A stretch of 64,000 nt of DNA, from NCBI RefSeq assembly GCF_900187015.1, contig NZ_LT906479.1:1922001-1986000 (forward strand). The letters are read 5' to 3'. Of the stretch, positions 7,680 to 16,369 are shown piece after piece. Made by a program: the position numbers and the translations under genes. Under the pieces are notes generated by a model that saw nothing but the letters and a program-made list of their open reading frames with translations, was not told where the DNA came from and did not search any database. This DNA comes from Serratia ficaria (GTDB taxonomy: Bacteria > Pseudomonadota > Gammaproteobacteria > Enterobacterales > Enterobacteriaceae). Position 1 is the first letter of the stretch; each line of letters begins with the position of its first letter.

Positions 7680-9645
7680 AACAGAGCCTGTACGTGAATT
7701 GGACTGTCAGTTTGATGATAATGGAAACCCTTCCTGGTGTTCTTTTCCATCACATAAAAATGTTCAGGTCAGAGGAGCCTGTGATTTACCACCTCATTTG
7801 CCGGGGATCGTTATTTTTGTTCATGGCGTTAATTCCACAGGAGAATGGTATCAAAATGCGGAAGTTAGTTTGTGCTCTGGGTTAAATAAACGTTTAGGGC
7901 TAATGGGAACATCATTTGAACTAAAAGAAAATATTTACAGTAATGATGGGGTAGTCAGCGTTGATAAAAATGGTCAGCTTCGTATAGAACAAAAAAATCA
8001 ATTAATACGCAGGGTATTGCCAAAACCTAAAAAAGATCAACAATCAGAAAAATCTCCGGTCATTCGTTTCTACTGGGGGTATTCCTCACTCAAGGGCGAA
8101 GAAGATAAATATGTTATCCCATTGGCTAATCAAGACGGCGTGGATTATCACCAGTTAAAACGTCAAGGATTGTCACATGAAGATATTATGAAGCAGGGGC
8201 CATTTTTTTGGGGCGGTGGGCCTTTTCAGAACGGCACCAATAATCTTCATGCTCTATGGAGTGAAAAAGGCTTTGATGAAAATATTATGGGTATTTCGGG
8301 GGTTAAAACACAGTGGGTCAATGAAGATGAAGACAGATTATTAACCCATGCCCCACCGAGAAAGTACTACGCGCATGCGGCTAAACGCCTGGCGGATCTG
8401 CTGGACTTGATCCGAGAAAAATATCCCCGTGACACCGTGAGTATTATCTCACATAGCCAGGGAACCATGGTGGCTATGGCAGCAACGGCTCTAGCTAAAC
8501 AAGCGCCTGATACGCTATTTATCCTCAACTCGCCTTTTGCAATGGATAATCCCCAATTACATGGTGTTTATTTATTGCCCGCAGAGGAGAATATTTCGGT
8601 TGCAGGTCGTGAAAGCACTTTATCTGCGATTGTTAACAAAGTTGCTCAGCGGGCGACACATCTCGCCGACCTTGGATATGAGGGGCTATGCGTCGGGCAG
8701 AGTCAGGATAAAAAGAACTGGCGGCCGGATATACAACATACCGCAGCAAGTGAAGGCCAAAGCACGGTTATTCCCGAGCGCGATAATCATGGTCGTACCT
8801 GGATTTATTTTTGTCCACATGACCGGGTTATGGGATCGCTACCGCTGCGTTCAGTAGGCTGGCAGGGACTGCCAAATGATAAGCAGGGAAATCCGCATAA
8901 ATTACTAAATCAACATCAGGGGCATTTATTTCAGCGCATGCTGGCTCGCAGTATATCATGCGGTGATGCACCAAACCCCAGGACACCGTTTGCCAATCTG
9001 CCAGATGAAAAACCTTTCTGGGACGATAAAGGTGATAAGTATCAGAGTAGTAGTACAACCTATCCTGAACCACCTGCCTGGCAGAGCGTTTTTATTAACG
9101 CTGAACAGGTGCTTGAACCAATAAAAGCCACAGAATTAATTGACTTTGACAAAACAAGAGTTGGTTCTGAACATGATGCAGAGCAAAAGGATGGATGGGG
9201 GGAATTTAATGTGGATGGGTATAAAAACGACAATACCTATGACAATTATATAAATCTCTACCCAAATCAGGATGTGGTGATTGGATTTAAACAAGGTCCG
9301 CGTGGCGATTATGATCGTATTCCGATCACCCGCAAGGAAACCTTTGAGGAAAAAGATCTGCGTTTGAGGTCCTATGTTTCACAGCCTACAGATCACAGTA
9401 CTTTACCAGGGAATGCTGCATTTATGTCGCGGGTTGTGGCTTATGATCTGCCGGTGGGGTATTGCGATGCCACCTGGGATAAAAACTTCATGGATGAACT
9501 ACGTCGTCTGGCAGATTGGACTCAGGGGTTGGATCCGTATCTGACAACCGGAACCCCCAATAAAGTGGAAGAGCCAGCCCTGATAAGCAGGGAAACAATG
9601 CTGGGCGAGATGATCCGCAATAAAACCAAAGAATACGGATATTGA
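7669..9645 (+). CDS. T6SS lipase effector, Tle family (Tle3-like alpha/beta hydrolase)
   Basis: This 658-residue alpha/beta hydrolase has no signal peptide. Its oxyanion strand is I-V-I-F-V-H-G-V-N-S-T-G (about 47-58). The nucleophile elbow is S-H-S-Q-G, with Ser263 as the likely nucleophile; the first position is Ser instead of the usual Gly. A later C-P-H-D-R-V-M-G segment probably carries the acid, and a histidine such as that in H-Q-G-H-L-F-Q may complete the triad. Length and layout suit the Tle3-type phospholipase effectors (DUF3274-like C-terminal part), which attack membrane lipids of rival cells from the periplasm. The genes around it are vgrG, a probable immunity protein and a PAAR protein, the standard setting of a VgrG-delivered effector. 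A GGAGG ribosome site precedes the ATG. Confidence 0.82.
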   Translation: MTNRTEPVRELDCQFDDNGNPSWCSFPSHKNVQVRGACDLPPHLPGIVIFVHGVNSTGEWYQNAEVSLCSGLNKRLGLMGTSFELKENIYSNDGVVSVDKNGQLRIEQKNQLIRRVLPKPKKDQQSEKSPVIRFYWGYSSLKGEEDKYVIPLANQDGVDYHQLKRQGLSHEDIMKQGPFFWGGGPFQNGTNNLHALWSEKGFDENIMGISGVKTQWVNEDEDRLLTHAPPRKYYAHAAKRLADLLDLIREKYPRDTVSIISHSQGTMVAMAATALAKQAPDTLFILNSPFAMDNPQLHGVYLLPAEENISVAGRESTLSAIVNKVAQRATHLADLGYEGLCVGQSQDKKNWRPDIQHTAASEGQSTVIPERDNHGRTWIYFCPHDRVMGSLPLRSVGWQGLPNDKQGNPHKLLNQHQGHLFQRMLARSISCGDAPNPRTPFANLPDEKPFWDDKGDKYQSSSTTYPEPPAWQSVFINAEQVLEPIKATELIDFDKTRVGSEHDAEQKDGWGEFNVDGYKNDNTYDNYINLYPNQDVVIGFKQGPRGDYDRIPITRKETFEEKDLRLRSYVSQPTDHSTLPGNAAFMSRVVAYDLPVGYCDATWDKNFMDELRRLADWTQGLDPYLTTGTPNKVEEPALISRETMLGEMIRNKTKEYGY

Positions 9646-9646
9646 T

Positions 9647-9910
9647 ATGGGAAAATACGCAGTAGTACTGGGCGATGCCACCTCGCACGGCGGTAAAGTT
9701 TCATCCGCCTCATCCAGTTTTGAGATTGAAGGGAAATATGCCGCGCTGTTGAACGATACAGTGACTTGCCCGGAGCATAGCAATAACAAAATCGTTGAAT
9801 GTGATATTGACGCCTACGAGGAAGGTGGGCGAGGTATCGTCCTACATGGCTGTAAAACCGAATGTGGTGCAGTGGTTATTGCCAGTCTGCCGGATATGGA
9901 GATCGGTTAA
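9647..9910 (+). CDS. PAAR-domain spike-tip protein
   Basis: This 87-residue protein has the PAAR pattern: an N-terminal strand with G-D-A-T-S-H-G-G-K-V, a mid C-P-E-H that could bind metal, and a C-terminal H-G-C-K-T-E-C-G-A-V-V-I-A-S. PAAR proteins form the sharp cone on VgrG, usually with a bound zinc ion, and help attach effectors. It starts 1 base after the lipase stop, so the two are translated together, and its stop overlaps the next start (TAATG). Confidence 0.88.
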   Translation: MGKYAVVLGDATSHGGKVSSASSSFEIEGKYAALLNDTVTCPEHSNNKIVECDIDAYEEGGRGIVLHGCKTECGAVVIASLPDMEIG

Positions 9911-11343
9911 TGGGATGGTCATTACCGAATGTTCCCGCTAAAAATGAAGCTCGTCCCTGGTCTCCTTGGGTATGTTTGTTGATTATATTTATCGGCGTAT
10001 TTATTGCGTTGATGTTGATTGTGTTGCACTCACCGCCCGGTGGCTCACCGTCGCTAGCCAGCGGGTATTGGCTAACGCTGACCGTGAATACGCTCACCGG
10101 CATTACCATCGGTATAACGCTATACCTGCTATGGTGGGAAACCCAATCTTTTGGTGTCTGGAATTGGAATGGGTGGCGGCAGAACATGCATCTGGCATGG
10201 AGGAGGGAAGCACATCAGCATCTTTGTGTTGTCCGGCATGTGACGTTGACGGCGGATCCTCAATTATTCACCCGACTTGCCGGTGCAGCGTCCGACAGTA
10301 GTGATGAGAAACCACCTCTTATTTTATTACCCGATGAACCTTTCACTCCCGGCATTTCACGGTTTGAACAACTTTGCCAGTTACTGATTGACCAGATGAA
10401 AGATGCACTGCTCCAGTGCGGCATTGCGGGGACGTTGACGATCATCATCCAGACCTCTTCATCAGAAAAAGAAAGAGAATTACAATCCGTTACCCGGCTC
10501 TGGTCAGATAACAAATTACCCGGGATACCCGCGATACACACCTTGTCAGATGCGTTGCCGTTCGGCGACTGGAATCATCACCTATCCACGACGCATCATC
10601 CTGTTTTGATTCTAGCTTTGCATTATCGACAACCGGGGGAAGCATTACCCGAGTTTGCCAGTGCGTTATTGCTGGCTCCGGCAACGTCGCTGACCGCGAC
10701 TGAGCGACAAACGACGGTTCGATTGTTCCGCGCCATGCCGCTAAACAGTGGTGTACTGATGCAAGAATTAAAAGAATTACGCGATATGGCGCAGCAGCCA
10801 GCTGGTAATAAATATGTCGTCTGGCACTATGGGCTGACGACGGCCCCTCGACAAGGGCTGGGACGCGTGTTAACTGAATTGGCGTTGCCCTTGCATGACG
10901 ATATTGGTACTGGGGGGCTCATTGATTTTGATAAAGTCTTCGGTGACTACGGTAATCTTGCCGGAGGGTTGATGATGACTGCGGCGGTAGAAATGGTCAG
11001 CTATGGCCCCGAAAGTCATTGGTTACTCTGTGAGAATGATAAAGAGGCTTGGGCAGTCGTGCTGGGTAATCGTCTGCCTGCCGCTCATACCGAATCTGCT
11101 ATACGACCGCCAGCCCCTTACCCGGCAGGCAGTATTATGTTAGCTCTATTACTTATCATGGGAATATTTGGCGCAATCGCACAAGGTTATCCATCTTGGT
11201 TATTTTCCTGGGGAGGTACGGTGTCCTTATTACTGTCGTTAGTCGTGGTATTACCCGGCATGGTTTTTATATTGCGTAATTTTATCGCTTATTTGCAACG
11301 CCCAAAGTTTATTAAGGCTGCCAGGCAGTTCGGAAAGGAATAA
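9910..11343 (+). CDS. Conserved T6SS-linked membrane protein of unknown role
   Basis: The chosen start (9910) overlaps the stop of the PAAR gene, gives 477 residues, and begins M-G-W-S-L-P-N-V. The longer in-frame start at 9862 lies inside the PAAR gene and is unlikely. Two membrane helices lie near the N-terminus (about 21-45 and 55-80) and two near the C-terminus (about 415-470), with a polar domain of some 330 residues between. I recall similar proteins beside tssM in enteric T6SS loci but know no assigned function. Position suggests a part in the membrane complex or in TssM assembly. Confidence 0.7.
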   Translation: MGWSLPNVPAKNEARPWSPWVCLLIIFIGVFIALMLIVLHSPPGGSPSLASGYWLTLTVNTLTGITIGITLYLLWWETQSFGVWNWNGWRQNMHLAWRREAHQHLCVVRHVTLTADPQLFTRLAGAASDSSDEKPPLILLPDEPFTPGISRFEQLCQLLIDQMKDALLQCGIAGTLTIIIQTSSSEKERELQSVTRLWSDNKLPGIPAIHTLSDALPFGDWNHHLSTTHHPVLILALHYRQPGEALPEFASALLLAPATSLTATERQTTVRLFRAMPLNSGVLMQELKELRDMAQQPAGNKYVVWHYGLTTAPRQGLGRVLTELALPLHDDIGTGGLIDFDKVFGDYGNLAGGLMMTAAVEMVSYGPESHWLLCENDKEAWAVVLGNRLPAAHTESAIRPPAPYPAGSIMLALLLIMGIFGAIAQGYPSWLFSWGGTVSLLLSLVVVLPGMVFILRNFIAYLQRPKFIKAARQFGKE

Positions 11344-11348
11344 CCGGC

Positions 11349-14300
11349 ATGAAAGGAATCCTGCGTTTAGTGGGGATGGGGTTATTGGTTTTTATTATTT
11401 TACTCCTTATCCTTCTTTTGTTTTCTCAGATAAAGCAATGGTCTCCAGAGGTCGGTGATAACTCATCTTGGCTTTCTTTGCTGGGGTTTATTTTTCTGGC
11501 CTGCCTGTTATGCACTGTTGTTTTTTTTATCATCCCATTTCAGAAAAATGAAACACCTGTTACACCTGAAAACGCTGATATTACTAAAAAGAAGAACGAC
11601 CCCTCGGGGCAACCTACTTCAGGTGACTATTCACCATTAAAAGATTATCTGTACCGTCGTTATAACCTCTTCTGGCGACGCAAAGTCCGTCTGTTGCTCA
11701 TCACCGGTGAGGACGCGGTGCTGGCATCCCTTGTGCCTGGCTTAAAAGAAAATCAGTGGCTTGAAGGTGAGCGTACAGTTTTGATCTATGGCGGCCGTCT
11801 GACGGCTGAAGTAGATACAGAAAAATATGCCGCATTGCGCAAACTGCGTCGGGGACGCCCGCTGGACGGCGTCGTGCGGGTGCTGGCTGCAGGCCAGAAT
11901 CTTACCCCACAGATGAGCGATAGCGATCTGCGGGGGCTGGAGAAAATCGGCGAGGCGCTACGCTATTCTGCCCCGGTTTATCTGTGGCAGCTTTGTGGCA
12001 GCGCCTGGCCGCAGGAAGGGCGTAAATCTCAGTCGATTGGGGTGACGTTCCCGCCGCAGGCAGTGCCGGAAAATGTGGTCGAACAACTTAACAGGCTATT
12101 GCCGCAGCTGCGTGAACAGGGCATGTCGCAGATTGCTGAACAGCGCCAATACGATTTTCTGCTGCGTCTGGCGCAACAGTTTGAACAAGGGGAAAGCGAA
12201 CGCTGGGAAACGCGTTTGGTTCCCTGGCTCTACAGTTCCCAGCAGCAAGTCCCGCTGCGAGGGCTGATGTTCAGCCCGAATGGCGAAGAAAAACCGCCAA
12301 TCGAGACCATTGAAATAGAAGCTTGCCGTTCTCACTCGCATGCCCTGACCCTGCCGGTAACCTGGCGGGGCATCGTCGATGACTGTACCCGGGTGCGTGG
12401 CCGCCGTGTCGGTATGGCGTGGGAGCGGACTTTCGCCTGGACACTGATGGGCATTACCGGTGTCTGGGGGATGGGGATGTTGCTCTCTTTTGCGCTGAAC
12501 TACGGGCAAATTTCTTCTGTGGCGGCAAAAGCCCGTCACTTGGTCGAGCATCCCTCCGTTTCTGACGCTCAACTGACGGCCCTGCACGACCTGCGTAACG
12601 ATGCCGGCCGCTTGCAACATCATGTTCAGGGCGGTTCACCGTGGTATCAACGTTTTGGCCTCGATCATAACCCGCACCTGCTGAGCGCGATGCTCCCGTG
12701 GTATGGCGTGGCGAATGATCGCCTGATCCGCGACCCGGCCAATGCTGCCCTGATGCAGAAACTGACTGCTCTGACAAACTCGGCACCCAACAGCGACCAG
12801 CGCGCACAGCTGGCGAAGCCGGGCTATGACCAGCTGAAAGCCTGGTTAATGATGGCCCGCCCAGACAAAGTGGATGAGGCGTTTTACGCCCAAACCATGC
12901 AAAAGGTGCAACCGACCCGGCAGGGGATTTCTACCGGATTGTGGCAGAGCCTTTCGCCAGACTTGTGGGCGTTCTCTATATCCGGGTTGTCGGAACGGCC
13001 CCAGTGGAAGATCACCCCGGATGCGGCGCTGGTCAGCCAGAGCCGTCAGGTGCTGTTGCAGCAGATTGGCCGCCGTAATGCGGAAGGAACCCTCTACGAA
13101 AACATGCTCAAATCGGTACGGCGTAACTTTGCCGATGTGTCGCTGGAAGACATGACCGGCGGCACCGATGCCCGCCGCCTGTTCACCACCGATGAGGTGG
13201 TGCCGGGTATGTTCACCCGTCAGGCATGGGAAGGGGGGATTCAGCAGGCCATCGAGAAAGCGGCGAACTCGCGCCGGGATGAGATTGACTGGGTACTGAG
13301 CGACAGCCGAAAAATCGTCTCCTCAGAGCTGTCGCCGGAAGCGCTGAAAGCGCGTCTGACGCAACGTTACTTCACCGACTTTGCCGGCAGTTGGCTGAGC
13401 TTCCTCAACAGCCTGCGGCTGAATCCGGCGCGCAATATCGCTGATGTGACGGACCAACTGACGCTGATGAGCGATGTTCGCCAGTCGCCGATGATTGCGC
13501 TGATGAACACGTTGGCCTGGCAGGGACAAACCGGCGAGCTGCGCGAAGGGTTGTCGGATTCCATTATCAAGTCGGCAAAAGATCTTATCGGCAACAACGA
13601 TCGGCCGGTTATCGACCAAAAAGCGGCGGGACCGCAGGGGCCGCTGGATGACACCTTCGGGCCGCTGCTGACCCTGATGGGGAAAAACCAGGCCAGCAAC
13701 CTAATGTCGGCCGACAGCACGCTGAGCCTGCAGACTTACCTGACCCGCATCACCCGCGTGCGCCTGCGTCTGCAACAGGTGGCGAGTGCTAACGATCCGC
13801 AGGAGATGATGCAGACCCTGGCGCAGACGGTGTTTCAGGGCAAAAGCGTGGATCTGACCGATACCCGGCAGTACGGCAGCCTGGTGGCGGCCAGTCTGGG
13901 TGAGGAATGGAGCGGCTTTGGCAACACCCTGTTTGTGCAGCCGCTGACCCAGGCCTGGGAAACCGTGCTTCAGCCGTCGGCAGCCAGCCTCAACGACCGC
14001 TGGAGCCGCTCGGTGGTGGCGAACTGGCATACCGCCTTTGAGGGCCGTTTCCCGTTTGCGGCGAGCAAAAGCGACGCTTCCCTGCCGATGCTGGCGGAGT
14101 TTATCCGCCAGGACACCGGGCGCATCGACCGCTTCCTGACCGCCGAACTCAGCGGCGTGTTGCATAAAGAAGGCAGCCGGTGGGCGCCAAACCGTACCAA
14201 CAGCCAGGGGTTGACGTTTAACCCGGCGTTTCTGAAAGCGTTAAATCAGTTGAGCCAGCTATCCGACATTCTGTTTACCGACGGCAGTCAGGGCATCAGC

Positions 14301-14750
14301 TTCGAGCTGCAGGCCCGTCCGGTACCGCAGGTAGTGGAAACGCAACTGACCATCGACGGGCAACAGTTGCATTACTTCAACCAGATGGCCGACTGGCAGT
14401 CTTTCCGCTGGCCGGGGGATACCTTCAAACCCGGCGCCATGCTGACCTGGACCTCAACCAACGCCGGTACACGTCTGTTCGGAGATTACAGCGGAACCTG
14501 GGGCTTTATCCGCTGGCTGGAGCAGGGCAAGCGGAAACAGCTTGACCGCAGCCAGTGGATGATGAGCTTTACCGCCCAGGACGGTCGTACGCTGCAGTGG
14601 GTGCTGCGCTCCCAACTGGGCAAAGGGCCGCTGGCGTTGCTGGATTTGCGCGGTTTCAGTCTGCCGGAAAACATATTCAGCGTGGATGCCGCGGCGACGG
14701 CTCAGGCGCTGACCCGCTCTGATAACCTAGCCATGGATGGGATGGAATAA
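11349..14750 (+). CDS. tssM: TssM, T6SS inner-membrane complex protein (IcmF family)
   Basis: This 1133-residue protein has the TssM layout: two N-terminal membrane helices (about 5-25 and 38-60), a cytoplasmic loop, a third helix near 360-382 (W-T-L-M-G-I-T-G-V-W-G-M-G) and a large periplasmic region. TssM binds TssL in the inner membrane and TssJ in the periplasm, forming the channel through which the tail fires. The cytoplasmic NTPase loop is degenerate: where a P-loop (GxxxxGKS/T) would stand after L-L-L-I-T, the sequence is G-E-D-A-V-L-A-S-L (from residue 120), with no Lys. ATP binding is therefore unlikely, as in several other TssM proteins. The stop overlaps tssA. Confidence 0.95.
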   Translation: MKGILRLVGMGLLVFIILLLILLLFSQIKQWSPEVGDNSSWLSLLGFIFLACLLCTVVFFIIPFQKNETPVTPENADITKKKNDPSGQPTSGDYSPLKDYLYRRYNLFWRRKVRLLLITGEDAVLASLVPGLKENQWLEGERTVLIYGGRLTAEVDTEKYAALRKLRRGRPLDGVVRVLAAGQNLTPQMSDSDLRGLEKIGEALRYSAPVYLWQLCGSAWPQEGRKSQSIGVTFPPQAVPENVVEQLNRLLPQLREQGMSQIAEQRQYDFLLRLAQQFEQGESERWETRLVPWLYSSQQQVPLRGLMFSPNGEEKPPIETIEIEACRSHSHALTLPVTWRGIVDDCTRVRGRRVGMAWERTFAWTLMGITGVWGMGMLLSFALNYGQISSVAAKARHLVEHPSVSDAQLTALHDLRNDAGRLQHHVQGGSPWYQRFGLDHNPHLLSAMLPWYGVANDRLIRDPANAALMQKLTALTNSAPNSDQRAQLAKPGYDQLKAWLMMARPDKVDEAFYAQTMQKVQPTRQGISTGLWQSLSPDLWAFSISGLSERPQWKITPDAALVSQSRQVLLQQIGRRNAEGTLYENMLKSVRRNFADVSLEDMTGGTDARRLFTTDEVVPGMFTRQAWEGGIQQAIEKAANSRRDEIDWVLSDSRKIVSSELSPEALKARLTQRYFTDFAGSWLSFLNSLRLNPARNIADVTDQLTLMSDVRQSPMIALMNTLAWQGQTGELREGLSDSIIKSAKDLIGNNDRPVIDQKAAGPQGPLDDTFGPLLTLMGKNQASNLMSADSTLSLQTYLTRITRVRLRLQQVASANDPQEMMQTLAQTVFQGKSVDLTDTRQYGSLVAASLGEEWSGFGNTLFVQPLTQAWETVLQPSAASLNDRWSRSVVANWHTAFEGRFPFAASKSDASLPMLAEFIRQDTGRIDRFLTAELSGVLHKEGSRWAPNRTNSQGLTFNPAFLKALNQLSQLSDILFTDGSQGISFELQARPVPQVVETQLTIDGQQLHYFNQMADWQSFRWPGDTFKPGAMLTWTSTNAGTRLFGDYSGTWGFIRWLEQGKRKQLDRSQWMMSFTAQDGRTLQWVLRSQLGKGPLALLDLRGFSLPENIFSVDAAATAQALTRSDNLAMDGME

Positions 14751-16342
14751 TGGCCACATTACAAAATCTGCTTCGGGTCTGTGGGGCAGATGAAAATGCC
14801 TTACTGGCTCAGGCCCGGGCCCGCAGTGCTGATTGGGCGCACTGGCTGGCACCCATAAATGGCCATGAACCGACCGGGGAAGACCCGGGCTATGACGATG
14901 ATTTCCAGCGTATTCGCGAAGAGGTCAACAAGCTTTCGGGGATTGATACCGGGCTGATTTGCCAACTGGCGGAAAAGCTGTTGACCGGCACCTGCAAGGA
15001 TCTGCGTGTCATCACCTTCTACGTTTGGGCGCGTCTGCATCAGGATGGCGAGTCCGGGCTGGCTCAGGGGATCGAGCTGCTGGCGGCAATGCTGGTGCGG
15101 TTCGGAACCCGATTGCATCCTCAGCGTGAGCGCAGCCGTAAATCTGCCCTGGAGTGGCTTGGCAGTAACCGTGTGACAGACAGCCTGTCTTTGTACCCGG
15201 AAGTGGATATGTCCACCATGCAACGCATCACGGCGGCGCTGTTACTGGCAGAGCAGACACTCCAAACGTTTGCTGAGGACGCTCGTCCGGATTTGGCAGG
15301 GCTGTATCAGGCGCTGGATAACCGGCTGGTGCAGAGCGGTGGTGCCAACAGTCTGGTGCCGCAAACCAGTCGTGAAGAAAACGCCGCTCCGGTGTCAGTA
15401 TCGTCAACGCCGGTAATGGACGCCGTCACGTCTGGGCGCGATCTGCTCGATCAGGCCAAAATGTTGGCGAAATACCTGCGTGATCGGCCCGGCGGTTGGC
15501 TGGCCGGGCATCATCTGCTGAAAAGCGTGCGCTGGGACACGCTGACGGAGTTGCCGCCGCTGGACGCCTCCGGGCGCACCCGGCTGGTTGCGCCCAAGCC
15601 AGATAGCAGGGCGCATCTCAAACGTCTGTACCTGCAAAAAAGCTGGTCTGAGCTGCTAGAGCATACGGACACTTTGTTGGCGCAGGGGGTTAACCATCTG
15701 TGGCTGGATGTGCAGTGGTATGCCTGGCTGGCGCTGGTGAAGCTGGATAACGACAGCGTGCGTGCCGACATCCTCTGCCGTGACCTGGAAGGACTGCTGG
15801 CCCGCCTTCCGGGATTGGAAGCGCTGGCCTTCAATGACGGCACGCCTTTCGCCGATGAAGTGACCCTGAACTGGATTAAAGAGAACGTGCTTGACGATAT
15901 GCCGGGCTGGAAGGATGAGCCGGTGACGGCAACGGCGAGCAACAGTGATGACGTACTGATGCTGGAGCCGGAGGTCCTGGCGAAAGCAGACAGTGAAGGC
16001 TTTGAAGCCGCGCTCAGCTGGTTGCAGGTTCAGCCGGGTTACACCTCTTCCCGCGATCGATGGCTGATGCGCTTACTGATGGCCCGGGTGAGCGAGCAGT
16101 ACGGTAAAAACGAAATGGCGCTGCACCTGCTGGGTGAACTCGACGGCAGTGCCCGAGAACTGACGCTTGAACAATGGGTGCCAAAGCTGATGTTTGAGGT
16201 CAAAGCCCGCAGACTCAAACTGCTGCGTGGCAAGGCCGGGCGCAGTGAGGCGGATAAAACCCGTCTGCAGCCTGAGATGGAATCACTGCTTTCCGGGCTT
16301 ATCTCTCTCGATCCGGCACGCGCCGCAGTGCTGTGCGGTTAA
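14750..16342 (+). CDS. tssA: TssA, T6SS tail-assembly protein (ImpA family)
   Basis: This 530-residue protein carries an N-terminal ImpA_N domain (about 20-150; A-P-I-N-G-x-x-P-T-G-E-D-P-G-Y-D-D is diagnostic) and a long helical C-terminal part ending in the VasJ-like region. TssA primes tail assembly and, in long forms, stays at the distal end of the growing sheath. The ATG overlaps the tssM stop (TAATGG). A second ImpA_N protein (VasL type) closes the locus. Confidence 0.93.
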   Translation: MATLQNLLRVCGADENALLAQARARSADWAHWLAPINGHEPTGEDPGYDDDFQRIREEVNKLSGIDTGLICQLAEKLLTGTCKDLRVITFYVWARLHQDGESGLAQGIELLAAMLVRFGTRLHPQRERSRKSALEWLGSNRVTDSLSLYPEVDMSTMQRITAALLLAEQTLQTFAEDARPDLAGLYQALDNRLVQSGGANSLVPQTSREENAAPVSVSSTPVMDAVTSGRDLLDQAKMLAKYLRDRPGGWLAGHHLLKSVRWDTLTELPPLDASGRTRLVAPKPDSRAHLKRLYLQKSWSELLEHTDTLLAQGVNHLWLDVQWYAWLALVKLDNDSVRADILCRDLEGLLARLPGLEALAFNDGTPFADEVTLNWIKENVLDDMPGWKDEPVTATASNSDDVLMLEPEVLAKADSEGFEAALSWLQVQPGYTSSRDRWLMRLLMARVSEQYGKNEMALHLLGELDGSARELTLEQWVPKLMFEVKARRLKLLRGKAGRSEADKTRLQPEMESLLSGLISLDPARAAVLCG

Positions 16343-16369
16343 CTTACCGAACCAAAAGACGATAACCCT

